DNA of 26,400 nt from an uncultured Opitutia bacterium (GTDB taxonomy: Bacteria; Verrucomicrobiota; Verrucomicrobiia; Opitutales; UBA953). The notes under the pieces were generated by a model, which did not search any database, was not told where the DNA came from, and saw only the letters and a program-made list of their open reading frames with translations. The translations under genes were made by a program, and so were the position numbers. The DNA is taken from NCBI GenBank assembly GCA_903957465.1, contig CAJBPJ010000124.1, forward strand, positions 1-26,400, given 5' to 3'. Position 1 is the stretch's first letter; each line of letters starts with the position of its first letter. Shown one piece after another: positions 16,039 through 22,966 of this stretch.

Positions 16039-16608
16039 CAGGATGAAGCGGTACGTTGCTTCCGCGGAGGCGTCCAACGGGCCACCCGAAGTCGTTGCCG
16101 GGTGATAGGTCGAACGTTCTGCAGCTTCTACCGCAGCCCGATCCAATGCAGTATCGCCCGAACTTAAAGTTACGGTCGCGCGATGCAGCGTGCCGTTGCG
16201 TGAAATTTCGAGCTGAAGACAGACTTTACCTTCGCGACCCGCTAGACGAGCGGCACGTGGATACACAGGCTCTGCCCTAAAATTAAATCGCGGGGGCTCA
16301 ATCTCGATACCTTTGGACGGTTCTGCTGGCGCTGAAATCGATACATGCGATGGCACCACCACATCTGCCGCTCGCCCGACAATCTTTACCAAAGGCACTG
16401 CAGGCACACTTCCGCCGGCAACCACCACAGGCACATCTGCTGAGAGGACGGTCGACGATTTCGGCTCCGCTCTATCTATCAGAGTAACCGTAACCCACCC
16501 CTCACTCATCGACGAGCGCTCTGAGCTAGATCCCCAAGCGACTGCTAACAAAGCAACGTGACTAGCTCCCACACCCGTCCAAATAAATGCTGATCGCACA
16601 ACATCCAT
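16033..16608 (-). CDS. TonB-like energy transducer, C-terminal domain protein
   Basis: This 191-residue protein has one N-terminal membrane anchor (residues about 5-26), a variable linker rich in Val, Pro and Ser (about 35-105), and a TonB C-terminal domain (about 108-191). The domain has the typical EPVYPRAARLAGREGKVCLQ opening, a central RNGTLHRATV strand and ALDRAAVEAAERSTYHPA. TonB proteins couple the proton-motive force to outer-membrane receptors, but shorter proteins with this domain are also used in envelope sensing. Only 3 bp separate it from the sixA stop upstream on the same strand, so they are co-transcribed. No ExbB/ExbD or receptor gene is in the window, so which receptor it serves is unknown. 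Confidence 0.9.
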   Translation of the reverse strand: MDVVRSAFIWTGVGASHVALLAVAWGSSSERSSMSEGWVTVTLIDRAEPKSSTVLSADVPVVVAGGSVPAVPLVKIVGRAADVVVPSHVSISAPAEPSKGIEIEPPRFNFRAEPVYPRAARLAGREGKVCLQLEISRNGTLHRATVTLSSGDTALDRAAVEAAERSTYHPATTSGGPLDASAEATYRFILR

Positions 16609-16611
16609 AGA

Positions 16612-17112
16612 TCATTCCGGTCGATTGGCTAATCGGCTTGGATCAATGAGCCAGAGCAGACGCCACTGACCTAAAGGGTATTTTTTAGTAGGGCCCTCCG
16701 CACGCTCCAATGCAATGAGGGCACATTTTTTGAGTACTACAGAAACTTCCCGCCGACCGCCGCCTAATAATCGGCCAGCCACTGTCGCTAGATTAGGGTT
16801 ATGCCCAACAATCAAGCGATCATGTAGCGTCTCTGTAATGTCCTTCAGAATACGCTTCGCATTATCTGCGGGACGTAGTCCGGTGACGGGTAGCAGGGGC
16901 AAATCTAACCCCGTTAATTCAACGAACCGAGTCGCCGTTTGGACCGCACGTACAAACCCACTGTGTTCAATGGCGCGGACATCACTCAGTGCCTTTAAAC
17001 TCAAAGACTCGACTAGGCACTTCACTTGCAGCTGGCCCTTTTTCGTCAATACTCGCTCAGCATCCGGTGTACCCGGAACAGCCTCAGCGTGACGTAATAG
17101 GAAGAGGCGCAT
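16612..17112 (-). CDS. sixA: SixA-type phosphohistidine phosphatase
   Basis: This 166-residue histidine phosphatase of the SixA type begins with MRLFLLRHAEA, where His8 of the RHAE motif is the phosphorylated nucleophile. The family's second part is present: GHNPNLATVAGRLLGG with His104, and the GFVRAVQTA segment with Arg55. SixA removes phosphate from histidine residues of phosphotransfer (HPt) domains, or of the PTS protein NPr in E. coli. The start at 17112 is the one at which the family's first beta strand begins; an open frame extends upstream to 17181 but adds non-family sequence. It is co-transcribed with the TonB-like gene and divergent from recA, sharing a 250-bp spacer. Confidence 0.87.
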   Translation of the reverse strand: MRLFLLRHAEAVPGTPDAERVLTKKGQLQVKCLVESLSLKALSDVRAIEHSGFVRAVQTATRFVELTGLDLPLLPVTGLRPADNAKRILKDITETLHDRLIVGHNPNLATVAGRLLGGGRREVSVVLKKCALIALERAEGPTKKYPLGQWRLLWLIDPSRLANRPE

Positions 17113-17246
17113 GCGTTCGGCTAAAGTTAAAGAAACAGGCGAGGGAACTAACTTCAAGCGCGGTTGTGGTACACCACCCACGCAGCTCGCTGCTTAAATA
17201 ATTTTTGCCAATAAACTGCGCAAAAGGGTCACGGAATAGGTAAAAA

Positions 17247-17292
17247 TGCCTTCTAGATAGGCATAAACACTAGGGTAAAACGCCCTATAGTG
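17247..17292. repeat. Two further dyads in the recA upstream region
   Basis: TGCCTTCTAGATAGGCA (17247-17263) has 5-bp arms TGCCT/AGGCA. A second imperfect dyad spans 17268-17292: CACTAGGG on the left, CCCTATAGTG on the right with two extra bases, around a 7-base middle. The second contains the putative -10. They could be operators or hairpins at the DNA level; no factor is identified. Confidence 0.45.
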
Positions 17293-17304
17293 AACACTTG
17301 TTCA
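17264..17304 (+). promoter_or_regulatory. recA promoter with overlapping LexA-like dyad
   Basis: A promoter-like pair TAAACA (17264-17269, 4 of 6 to TTGACA) and TATAGT (17286-17291, 5 of 6 to TATAAT) has a 16-bp spacer. It is followed at once by the dyad TGAACACTTGTTCA (17291-17304), whose arms are TGAACA and TGTTCA around a CT centre. The core has the form GAAC-N4-GTTC, which is the LexA operator of Gram-positive-type SOS systems. The dyad overlaps the last base of the -10 and would cover the transcription start, so a bound repressor would block initiation. It lies 58 bp before the recA ATG. Which LexA, if any, binds is inference. Confidence 0.62.
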
Positions 17305-17362
17305 TTTTACTTGCCATCAGCCTTTTCTCTTACAAATTCACAACCCTTAACCCACGACACCT

Positions 17363-18457
17363 ATGTCATCCGCAAAAGCAGACGCCTCCGAAAAGAAGGC
17401 TCACTCTCACTCAGCCTCTGAGCAGGCTGCCGACCGCAAGACGATCGATCTCGCTCTTTCCGCCATCAACAAGACCTATGGTGACGGCACCCTTATGCGC
17501 ATGGGAGAGGCCACCAAAATGGCTGTCTCGAGTGTCTCCACAGGCTCAGTTGCCATCGACCTCGCTCTCGGCGTAGGCGGACTTCCGCGCGGTCGTATCG
17601 TCGAAATCTTCGGCCCAGAATCTTCCGGCAAAACCACCCTCTGTCTTGCGGTGATCGCTGAAATTCAACGCCAAGGCGGCAATGCCGTCTTTATCGATGT
17701 CGAGCACGCCCTCGACCCTCGCTACGCCAAAGTCGTCGGCGTTGACCTGGATAACCTCCTCGTCTCACAGCCAGAATCCGGTGAAGACGCTTTAAATATC
17801 ACAGAAACACTGATCCGCTCGGGAGCCGTCGACGTGGTCGTCATCGACTCGGTCGCCGCACTCGTTTCTAAGCAAGAACTCGAAGGGCAAATGGGCGATG
17901 CCACCGTCGGCGTCCAAGCACGTATGATGAGCCAAGCTATGCGCCGCCTGACTGCCGCCATCAGTCGTACCAATTGCATCTGCATCTTCACCAATCAGAT
18001 TCGTGAAAAAATCGGCGTGATGTTTGGCAGCCCAGAGACCACCCCAGGCGGCCGTGCCTTAAAGTTCTTCTCTTCTATCCGTATCGACATTCGTCGTATC
18101 GGTCAGATCAAAGAGCCAACTGGCAAAATTGTTGGCAATCGCACTCGCGTGAAGGTTGTCAAAAACAAGGTCGCCCCTCCTTTCACTGAATGCGAATTCG
18201 ATATCATGTATAACGAAGGTATTTCTCGCACAGGCTCCGTACTCGATCTCGGTATCGAGCATAAAATCCTGGAAAAGAAGGGCGCTTGGATTGCTTATAA
18301 CGGACAACTTATCGGCCAAGGTCGCGAAGCTGCGAAAGACCATCTTCAGAAGAACCCCAAGGTTCTCGCTGAAATCCAGAAGATCATTCTGGAGAAGGTC
18401 CAGGTCGTGGGCGGCATGACACTTGGTGCGAGCGCTGAAGCTGCTGCTGCCGAGTAA
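17363..18457 (+). CDS. recA: Recombinase RecA
   Basis: RecA is a DNA-dependent ATPase that forms a filament on single-stranded DNA for strand exchange and for LexA self-cleavage. The 364-residue protein has a variable N-terminal extension (about 1-25), Walker [10 protein letters not shown] (84-92), and the Walker B-like strand [12 protein letters not shown]. The L1/L2 DNA-binding regions include [20 protein letters not shown] and [17 protein letters not shown], and the C-terminal lobe ends in an Ala/Glu-rich tail. It is a single gene with its own promoter-like region carrying a LexA-like dyad, so SOS control is likely. A hairpin follows the stop, then a probable small RNA. No frameshift or intein is seen. 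Confidence 0.98.
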   Translation: MSSAKADASEKKAHSHSASEQAADRKTIDLALSAINKTYGDGTLMRMGEATKMAVSSVSTGSVAIDLALGVGGLPRGRIVEIFGPESSGKTTLCLAVIAEIQRQGGNAVFIDVEHALDPRYAKVVGVDLDNLLVSQPESGEDALNITETLIRSGAVDVVVIDSVAALVSKQELEGQMGDATVGVQARMMSQAMRRLTAAISRTNCICIFTNQIREKIGVMFGSPETTPGGRALKFFSSIRIDIRRIGQIKEPTGKIVGNRTRVKVVKNKVAPPFTECEFDIMYNEGISRTGSVLDLGIEHKILEKKGAWIAYNGQLIGQGREAAKDHLQKNPKVLAEIQKIILEKVQVVGGMTLGASAEAAAAE

Positions 18458-18479
18458 TTGTAGCCTCAAGGTTGGGTTG

Positions 18480-18503
18480 AAAGCCGCACCGGGGTGCGGC
18501 TTT
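18480..18503 (+). terminator. Hairpin after recA, probable terminator
   Basis: A perfect inverted repeat AAAGCCGCAC (18480-18489) and GTGCGGCTTT (18494-18503) surrounds a 4-base CGGG loop, 22 bp after the recA stop. The right arm ends in only three T residues and is followed by CCC, so it is a GC-rich terminator with a weak T-tract. Confidence 0.72.
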
Positions 18504-18523
18504 CCCATTTATGGTAGAGTCGC

Positions 18524-18553
18524 TTGCCTCTAACAAAAAATCTGTCATGTTAT
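18524..18553 (+). promoter_or_regulatory. Putative promoter of the structured RNA
   Basis: TTGCCT (18524-18529) and TGTTAT (18548-18553) are separated by 18 bp, each matching the sigma-70 hexamers at 4 of 6 positions. A start six or seven bases downstream falls at the first bases of the closing stem of the RNA proposed below. The match is modest, and I call it mainly because of this fit. Confidence 0.4.
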
Positions 18554-18556
18554 TGA

Positions 18557-18723
18557 GTCCCTGCAGTGTTTGACACCTGCGGCAGCACCCTTCTCCCACG
18601 TACATACTAACGGGAGGCAGCGACCCGACCGGCCTCGTCTGAGCCGGGCTCCGCGCCACCCACTTAACCTAGGGAAACACTGGGGCTCCAATGCAGAATC
18701 GGCACAGGCGGGGACACTTTTTT
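18557..18723 (+). ncRNA. Putative structured small RNA, 6S-like architecture
   Basis: This stretch has no credible protein gene but a strong long-range fold. GUCCCUGC (18557-18564) pairs with GCGGGGAC (18708-18715), one G-U included. After a small internal loop, GUGUU (18566-18570) pairs with GGCAC (18701-18705). Inside, an imperfect rod can form: GCGG, AG and CCC (18579-18590) with GGGCT then CCGC (18646-18654), plus a CTCCC/GGGAG hairpin (18593-18597 with 18612-18616). A T6 run follows (18718-18723), and a promoter-like pair lies just upstream. Length (about 165 nt), a closed rod shape and the CCUGCnGUGUUUG-like 5' segment recall 6S RNA, the RNA polymerase-binding regulator. This is pattern reading, not a covariance-model hit. 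An alternative pairing of the same 5' segment exists. Confidence 0.48.
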
Positions 18724-18744
18724 GGAGAGACTAATTGGGGAGCC

Positions 18745-18881
18745 TAAAGACTAAGGACTAAAGAAGCTCCCTAGGGGGCTCGGAGAATGGGCCGTCCGCT
18801 CGACACCCTTTCGACATCGCACCCTTTCGCTGCCTTTAGTCCTTAGTCTCTCTTTTGTCCTTAGTCCTTAGTCTTTAGTCT
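18745..18881. repeat. Inverted clusters of the heptamer TAARGAC/GTCYTTA
   Basis: A left cluster of 2.7 heptamers (TAAAGAC, TAAGGAC, TAAAG at 18745-18763) faces right clusters of the complement. These are CTTTA-GTCCTTA-GTC at 18834-18848 and GTCCTTA-GTCCTTA-GTCTTTA-GTC at 18857-18880. A perfect 16-bp inverted repeat joins 18748-18763 with 18834-18849. The stretch between (18764-18833) holds a near-palindrome and a 9-bp direct repeat. No protein gene fits here. The arrangement resembles REP-like or small mobile repeats, but no family is identified. Confidence 0.82.
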
Positions 18882-18887
18882 CCCTCT

Positions 18888-18908
18888 GGGCGCCGCCCTG
18901 CGGCGCTC
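18888..18908 (-). terminator. GC-rich hairpin at the end of radC
   Basis: GGGCGCCGC (18888-18896) and GCGGCGCTC (18900-18908) pair with one mismatch around a 3-base loop. The hairpin overlaps the radC stop codon. No T-tract follows in the radC direction; the next sequence is the heptamer cluster. It may slow or protect the transcript end. Confidence 0.38.
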
Positions 18909-19587
18909 AGATCAGCCCTGCTTCGCCGAAACTAAACCAGCCCTTCGAGGTTGGGTCGGACTCGGGCCGGCCGACAATGACATGGTCGAGTAATTCTACG
19001 CCGATCATTCGCCCAGCTTCGACCAGCTGCCGCGTGACTGCGCGGTCGGCATGACTTGGGGCTGGATCGCCGCTCGGGTGATTATGTGCAACAATGACGG
19101 CTGCCGCTGAATGACGTAAGGCCTGCCGAAATACTTCACGCGGGTGAAGGAGTGAACTTGTTGCTGTACCCGAACTAACTTCATGCAGTGCCAATAAACG
19201 GTTGCGCCGATTTAAACATAGGGCCCAGCATTTCTCGACCGAAAGGCCCGAGGCTAATGGCTCAAGGCGCGTCCAAACTTTTGCGGGAGCATCGAGACGC
19301 TCTCCAGGATCATGTGCTCGCTCCCTTACCCTTCGGGCAATTTCTAAGGCTGCCACCAACTCAGCTGCTTTCGCAGGACCGAGACCTTGTACCCTCGAGA
19401 AGTCAGGCATCTCCCAAGCAGCAAGTGCCGTAAGTCCGCCCGACTCCCCCAATATGGCATCGGCGATGGACTCTGGAGGTCGACCACGCGCCGCCAGCCC
19501 TACCATTAAGGCGAGGAGCTCTGAATCGAGTAAAGCACGCGGCCCAAGGCGACGCAGGCGCTCACGGGGTTGATCATCAGCAGTCAT
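18907..19587 (-). CDS. radC: RadC/JAB-domain protein
   Basis: This 226-residue protein of the RadC family has an N-terminal helix-hairpin-helix DNA-binding part (about 1-90, with FSRVQGLGPAKAAELVAALE). A C-terminal MPN+/JAB metallo-domain follows. The metal site is complete: Glu136 (LHEVSSG), and H-x-H-x7-S-x2-D as His168, His170, Ser178, Asp181 in HNHPSGDPAPSHAD. Despite the name, a repair role for RadC is not established, and its molecular activity remains unclear. The gene is on the opposite strand to recA, across a 450-bp non-coding spacer. Its start at 19587 is a clear ATG. A GC-rich hairpin covers its stop. Confidence 0.95.
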   Translation of the reverse strand: MTADDQPRERLRRLGPRALLDSELLALMVGLAARGRPPESIADAILGESGGLTALAAWEMPDFSRVQGLGPAKAAELVAALEIARRVRERAHDPGERLDAPAKVWTRLEPLASGLSVEKCWALCLNRRNRLLALHEVSSGTATSSLLHPREVFRQALRHSAAAVIVAHNHPSGDPAPSHADRAVTRQLVEAGRMIGVELLDHVIVGRPESDPTSKGWFSFGEAGLI

Positions 19588-19648
19588 GCGCCACCCTGTC
19601 AGCCAAAGGGTGCAGCGTAGAGCGCCGTAATACCTTAGCTAAAAGACC

Positions 19649-20293
19649 TTAGGTACGGTAACGGCTAAGGATTTTTTGGTAAGCGGGTTCGACTTCACTC
19701 GCAGTACCCGCAGATAAACCAAGGTCCTTCAGGAGTCCGTCGCGCAGTCCATAAATCCAAGCGTGAACTTGCAGGGGCTGACCGCGCGTCCATGCATCTT
19801 GAACAATCGTTGTCGCACAAACATTGCGGGCCTGTTCGACGACATTGAGTTCGCAGAGCGTGTCCAACTGGGCTGGCCCTAGTACAGAACGAATCGCGAG
19901 TTCATGGCGCATCCGAACGTCGGTGATGTGGCGCAGCCAATTATCGATCAGACCTAGTTTACGACCTTCGAGTGCAGCTTGAACTCCGCCGCAACCATAG
20001 TGACCGCACACAATGATGTGCTCAACTTTCAGGACTTCGACGGCGTATTGAATAACCGACAGGCAATTAAGGTCCGTATGCACCACAACGTTGGCCACGT
20101 TACGGTGTACGAAAAGTTCTCCCGGAAGCAGTCCAACGACTTCATTCGCAGGCACGCGACTATCGGAACATCCAATCCAAAGGTACCGCGGGCTCTGCTG
20201 TGCCGAAAGTGTTTCGAAAAACTTTGGCTTTGTCCGACGAATGTCCTGAGACCATTCCCGATTACGTGCGAAGAGATCTTGGGTTGAAGGCAT
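19649..20293 (-). CDS. can: Beta-carbonic anhydrase
   Basis: The enzyme interconverts CO2 and bicarbonate in the cytoplasm. The 214-residue protein has the beta-class zinc site and catalytic dyad: Cys42, Asp44 and Arg46 in GCSDSRVPANEVVG, and His98 and Cys101 in CGHYGCGGVQAAL. These positions coincide with those of the E. coli enzyme Can. The intervening FVHRNVANVV block is also typical. It stands alone on the minus strand, 94 bp downstream of the ftsK stop and 61 bp upstream of the radC start. Its length and the full active site make the call firm. Confidence 0.97.
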   Translation of the reverse strand: MPSTQDLFARNREWSQDIRRTKPKFFETLSAQQSPRYLWIGCSDSRVPANEVVGLLPGELFVHRNVANVVVHTDLNCLSVIQYAVEVLKVEHIIVCGHYGCGGVQAALEGRKLGLIDNWLRHITDVRMRHELAIRSVLGPAQLDTLCELNVVEQARNVCATTIVQDAWTRGQPLQVHAWIYGLRDGLLKDLGLSAGTASEVEPAYQKILSRYRT

Positions 20294-20387
20294 GTCAGTG
20301 CCTCAGTCCGCCCTTTGACCAAGGCGTTGCAAGCCATTTCGGAATTAGCAAAGCAACCCAGCGCACTGTGCACTCAATTTTAGACAC

Positions 20388-22961
20388 TTAACCGTCTTCG
20401 CGAAGAATTTCGCGGGGAGACGACCCGTTGTCAGGGCCCACATAACCTTCTTGCTCTAAATTATCCATGATGCGCGCCGCGCGGTTATACCCGATTGAAA
20501 GTCGGCGTTGAAGCATGGATACAGATGCGCGTCGCGTGGTACGGATAATCTCCCAGGCTTTCGCTGCCATTGGATCCGAAGACGGACCGCTACCATCAGA
20601 GTCTCCGCCTTCATCAGGTTCATTCGCACGATCCAATGCTTCTTGGACTTCGCTCAAGAACTCAGGAGGGCCATTCTTTTCACGAATGAATCCAACGATA
20701 CGACTAACGTCTTCGTCGGAAATAAAGGATCCTTGCACGCGTTGCAACGAAGCTGAACCTGGCGGCAAGAAAAGCATGTCGCCGAAGCCGACCAACGTCT
20801 CCGCGCCACTACGATCAAGGATTGTTCGCGAGTCGACATTCGCGGCCACCTTAAAGGCGATGCGGGTCGGGAGATTCGCTTTAATTAATCCAGTGATGAC
20901 GTCGGTTGATGGACGCTGCGTAGCCAGAACCATATGGATACCGGCAGCTCGAGCTTTCTGAGCAATCCGCGCGACCGCAGTTTCGATGTCTTTTGCCGCA
21001 ACCATCATTAAGTCAGCCATCTCGTCGATGACACAGACGATGAACGGCAATTTTTCTTTAGGGATTTCCACCGCCGCCACAGGACCTTCTGCTACCGCCT
21101 CAGCAGCCGCAGCTCGCTCGTCGGGGGTTAGGTTAAGCTCTTCCTGCTTAGCTTTTGCAGCCTCTTCGACATCGCGAGTGATTCGGGCATTAAAGCCCGC
21201 TAAGTTGCGCACATTCACCGCAGCGAAGATACGGTAGCGACGCTCCATCTCGGAAATGAGCCACTTCAGTGCCGCAGGAACTTTTTGAGGATCCGTAACG
21301 ACTGGAACTAATAAATGCGGAATCTCGTTGTAGACCTGCAACTCGACAACCTTCGGGTCGACCATGATAAGGCGCAAGTCGGCTGGCGACATGCGGTAGA
21401 GCATCGAGATAAGCAGCGTATTAATGCAAACCGACTTACCCGAGCCCGTAGAGCCCGCGATGAGTGCATGTGGCATCTTGGCCAAGTCTTGGACGACAGG
21501 CTTGTTGGTTACACTGTCTACGCCCAGCACAACCGGAATGGAAGCGTCGGACTCAACCCAAGCTTTGGATTCAAGAATTTCGCGAAGCGCAACCAGCTGT
21601 CGACGGCTATTGGGAATCTCGATGCCCACCGTGCCTTTCCCAGGAACCGGCGCAAGGATGCGCACCGCATCGGCTTTCATGTTCATAGCGATGTTGTTCT
21701 GCAATCCCGAGATACGCTCAACACGAACACCCGGCGCGGGTTTAATTTCGTAACGTGTAATCGACGGGCCTTGCTGGATACCCACGTCGACTCCGTTCTC
21801 AGGATCTACCGGAACGACTTCGACGCGGAACTCGCGCAGGGTTTGAATAAGCTCTCCCGCACGACGACGGTAATCTTCACGCGCTTCATCACGGGGTGGA
21901 GGTGGCGTCACTAAATCTAATCCAGGGAAAATATAGGTGCCAGTTTTCTTGCGAAGTTGAGCGGCTGTGGCGCGCTCAATGCGCTCCGGCTTCGTAACAG
22001 AAACTTTGCCAGTGACCTGGGGCTTGGGATCTTGGTCTACTTTTATCTTCGGCTTCTTTTCATCGGCAGATAAAACACCGCTCAATCCATCGCTAGTGTC
22101 ATCGGGATTCCCGATGACAACTTTGTCGGGATTCACGACTTTTACAGGAGGTATAACTGTGACTGGCGGTGCTTCTTGAACCACAGGACTGCCAGCAATG
22201 GGAGCGACCAATGTTGACCCTTTAACGGTCTCTGCCATGCGCAGGGCAAGTTTACGGGCTTCAGCATCGCGCCTTTGCGCCTCTGCCATGCGAAGATTTT
22301 GTTCACGACGGTTCTTGTTCCAACTCAAGAAACTGTCGCGCAATTCCGAGATCCACGTTGCCAGCGTTGCCTTTGGATCGTCTGCCAACACACCCAATAA
22401 ACAAAAGCCATAAGCAGGGACCAGGATTAGCCATGCTCCGATGTCGCCAACAGCTGGCTCAAGGATGCGCTGGTACATAAACCGGCCAAGCATTCCGCCT
22501 GCGCCTTTCGGGTCAAAAGCCGTCAGCCCATCCATAGGTGCACTGATGCCTAAAAATAGCGCAAGCAATGCAGCCCCGAGCAGGACGCATCCGAACATTA
22601 ATAATGTCTTGGTCGGCCAGAGCGTGTGAGCTCGACGATTCAACGCCAACCACCCTGCAACAAATAAGAAAGTGGGGATGAAAAATGCTCCGTAGCCTAG
22701 AAATACAAAACATAGCGTTGCTATAAATGCCCCAAAGCTTCCACAGGGATTTGTGCCGGTTGTTTCGACAGCGGAATCAGAAGGGATACTGAAAGCACCC
22801 TCTATAGTGGTGCGCAAAAAACACTCTTGGCCCGCATCACGAAATGCCATCGAAGTGAGAAAAAATACTCCCAGTAAAAATAGTACAACTGCAACAATGG
22901 GCCGGCTCTCGCTAGTTGGACGAGCGAGGGTTGCAGAACGTTTGCGTACAGGGGTTGCCAT
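20388..22961 (-). CDS. ftsK: DNA translocase FtsK/SpoIIIE
   Basis: This 857-residue translocase pumps chromosomal DNA through the closing division septum. It has an N-terminal membrane domain of about four helices (residues 20-195), a helical and Pro/Lys-rich linker (about 205-340), and the alpha/beta motor (about 360-765). The motor has Walker A GSTGSGKS (503-510) and Walker B IVCVIDEMAD (641-650). The C-terminal gamma winged-helix domain (about 795-857, RRASVSMLQRRLSIGYNRAA) reads the polar KOPS-like DNA signals. An Ala/Glu-rich insertion (about 600-635) sits before Walker B. It starts 5 bp after the stop of the HAD gene upstream on the same strand, so the two are co-transcribed. The linker is short compared with E. 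coli FtsK. Confidence 0.97.
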   Translation of the reverse strand: MATPVRKRSATLARPTSESRPIVAVVLFLLGVFFLTSMAFRDAGQECFLRTTIEGAFSIPSDSAVETTGTNPCGSFGAFIATLCFVFLGYGAFFIPTFLFVAGWLALNRRAHTLWPTKTLLMFGCVLLGAALLALFLGISAPMDGLTAFDPKGAGGMLGRFMYQRILEPAVGDIGAWLILVPAYGFCLLGVLADDPKATLATWISELRDSFLSWNKNRREQNLRMAEAQRRDAEARKLALRMAETVKGSTLVAPIAGSPVVQEAPPVTVIPPVKVVNPDKVVIGNPDDTSDGLSGVLSADEKKPKIKVDQDPKPQVTGKVSVTKPERIERATAAQLRKKTGTYIFPGLDLVTPPPPRDEAREDYRRRAGELIQTLREFRVEVVPVDPENGVDVGIQQGPSITRYEIKPAPGVRVERISGLQNNIAMNMKADAVRILAPVPGKGTVGIEIPNSRRQLVALREILESKAWVESDASIPVVLGVDSVTNKPVVQDLAKMPHALIAGSTGSGKSVCINTLLISMLYRMSPADLRLIMVDPKVVELQVYNEIPHLLVPVVTDPQKVPAALKWLISEMERRYRIFAAVNVRNLAGFNARITRDVEEAAKAKQEELNLTPDERAAAAEAVAEGPVAAVEIPKEKLPFIVCVIDEMADLMMVAAKDIETAVARIAQKARAAGIHMVLATQRPSTDVITGLIKANLPTRIAFKVAANVDSRTILDRSGAETLVGFGDMLFLPPGSASLQRVQGSFISDEDVSRIVGFIREKNGPPEFLSEVQEALDRANEPDEGGDSDGSGPSSDPMAAKAWEIIRTTRRASVSMLQRRLSIGYNRAARIMDNLEQEGYVGPDNGSSPREILREDG

Positions 22962-22966
22962 GAAAA

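Noticed and set aside
18557..18723. SRP RNA, RNase P RNA or tmRNA as alternatives for the structured RNA
   Set aside because: The SRP core (GGAAG with AGCAGCC), the RNase P GAGGAAAGUC block and a tRNA-like end with a tag frame are all absent on either strand.
19633..19670. CCTTAGC/GCTAAGG inverted repeat followed by T6
   Set aside because: It looks like a terminator on the plus strand, but it lies across the 3' end of the minus-strand can gene with no plus-strand transcript to end; the 24-base loop is also long.
21315..21914. 199-residue plus-strand frame opposite ftsK
   Set aside because: Antisense to the FtsK motor domain, whose Walker motifs are intact.
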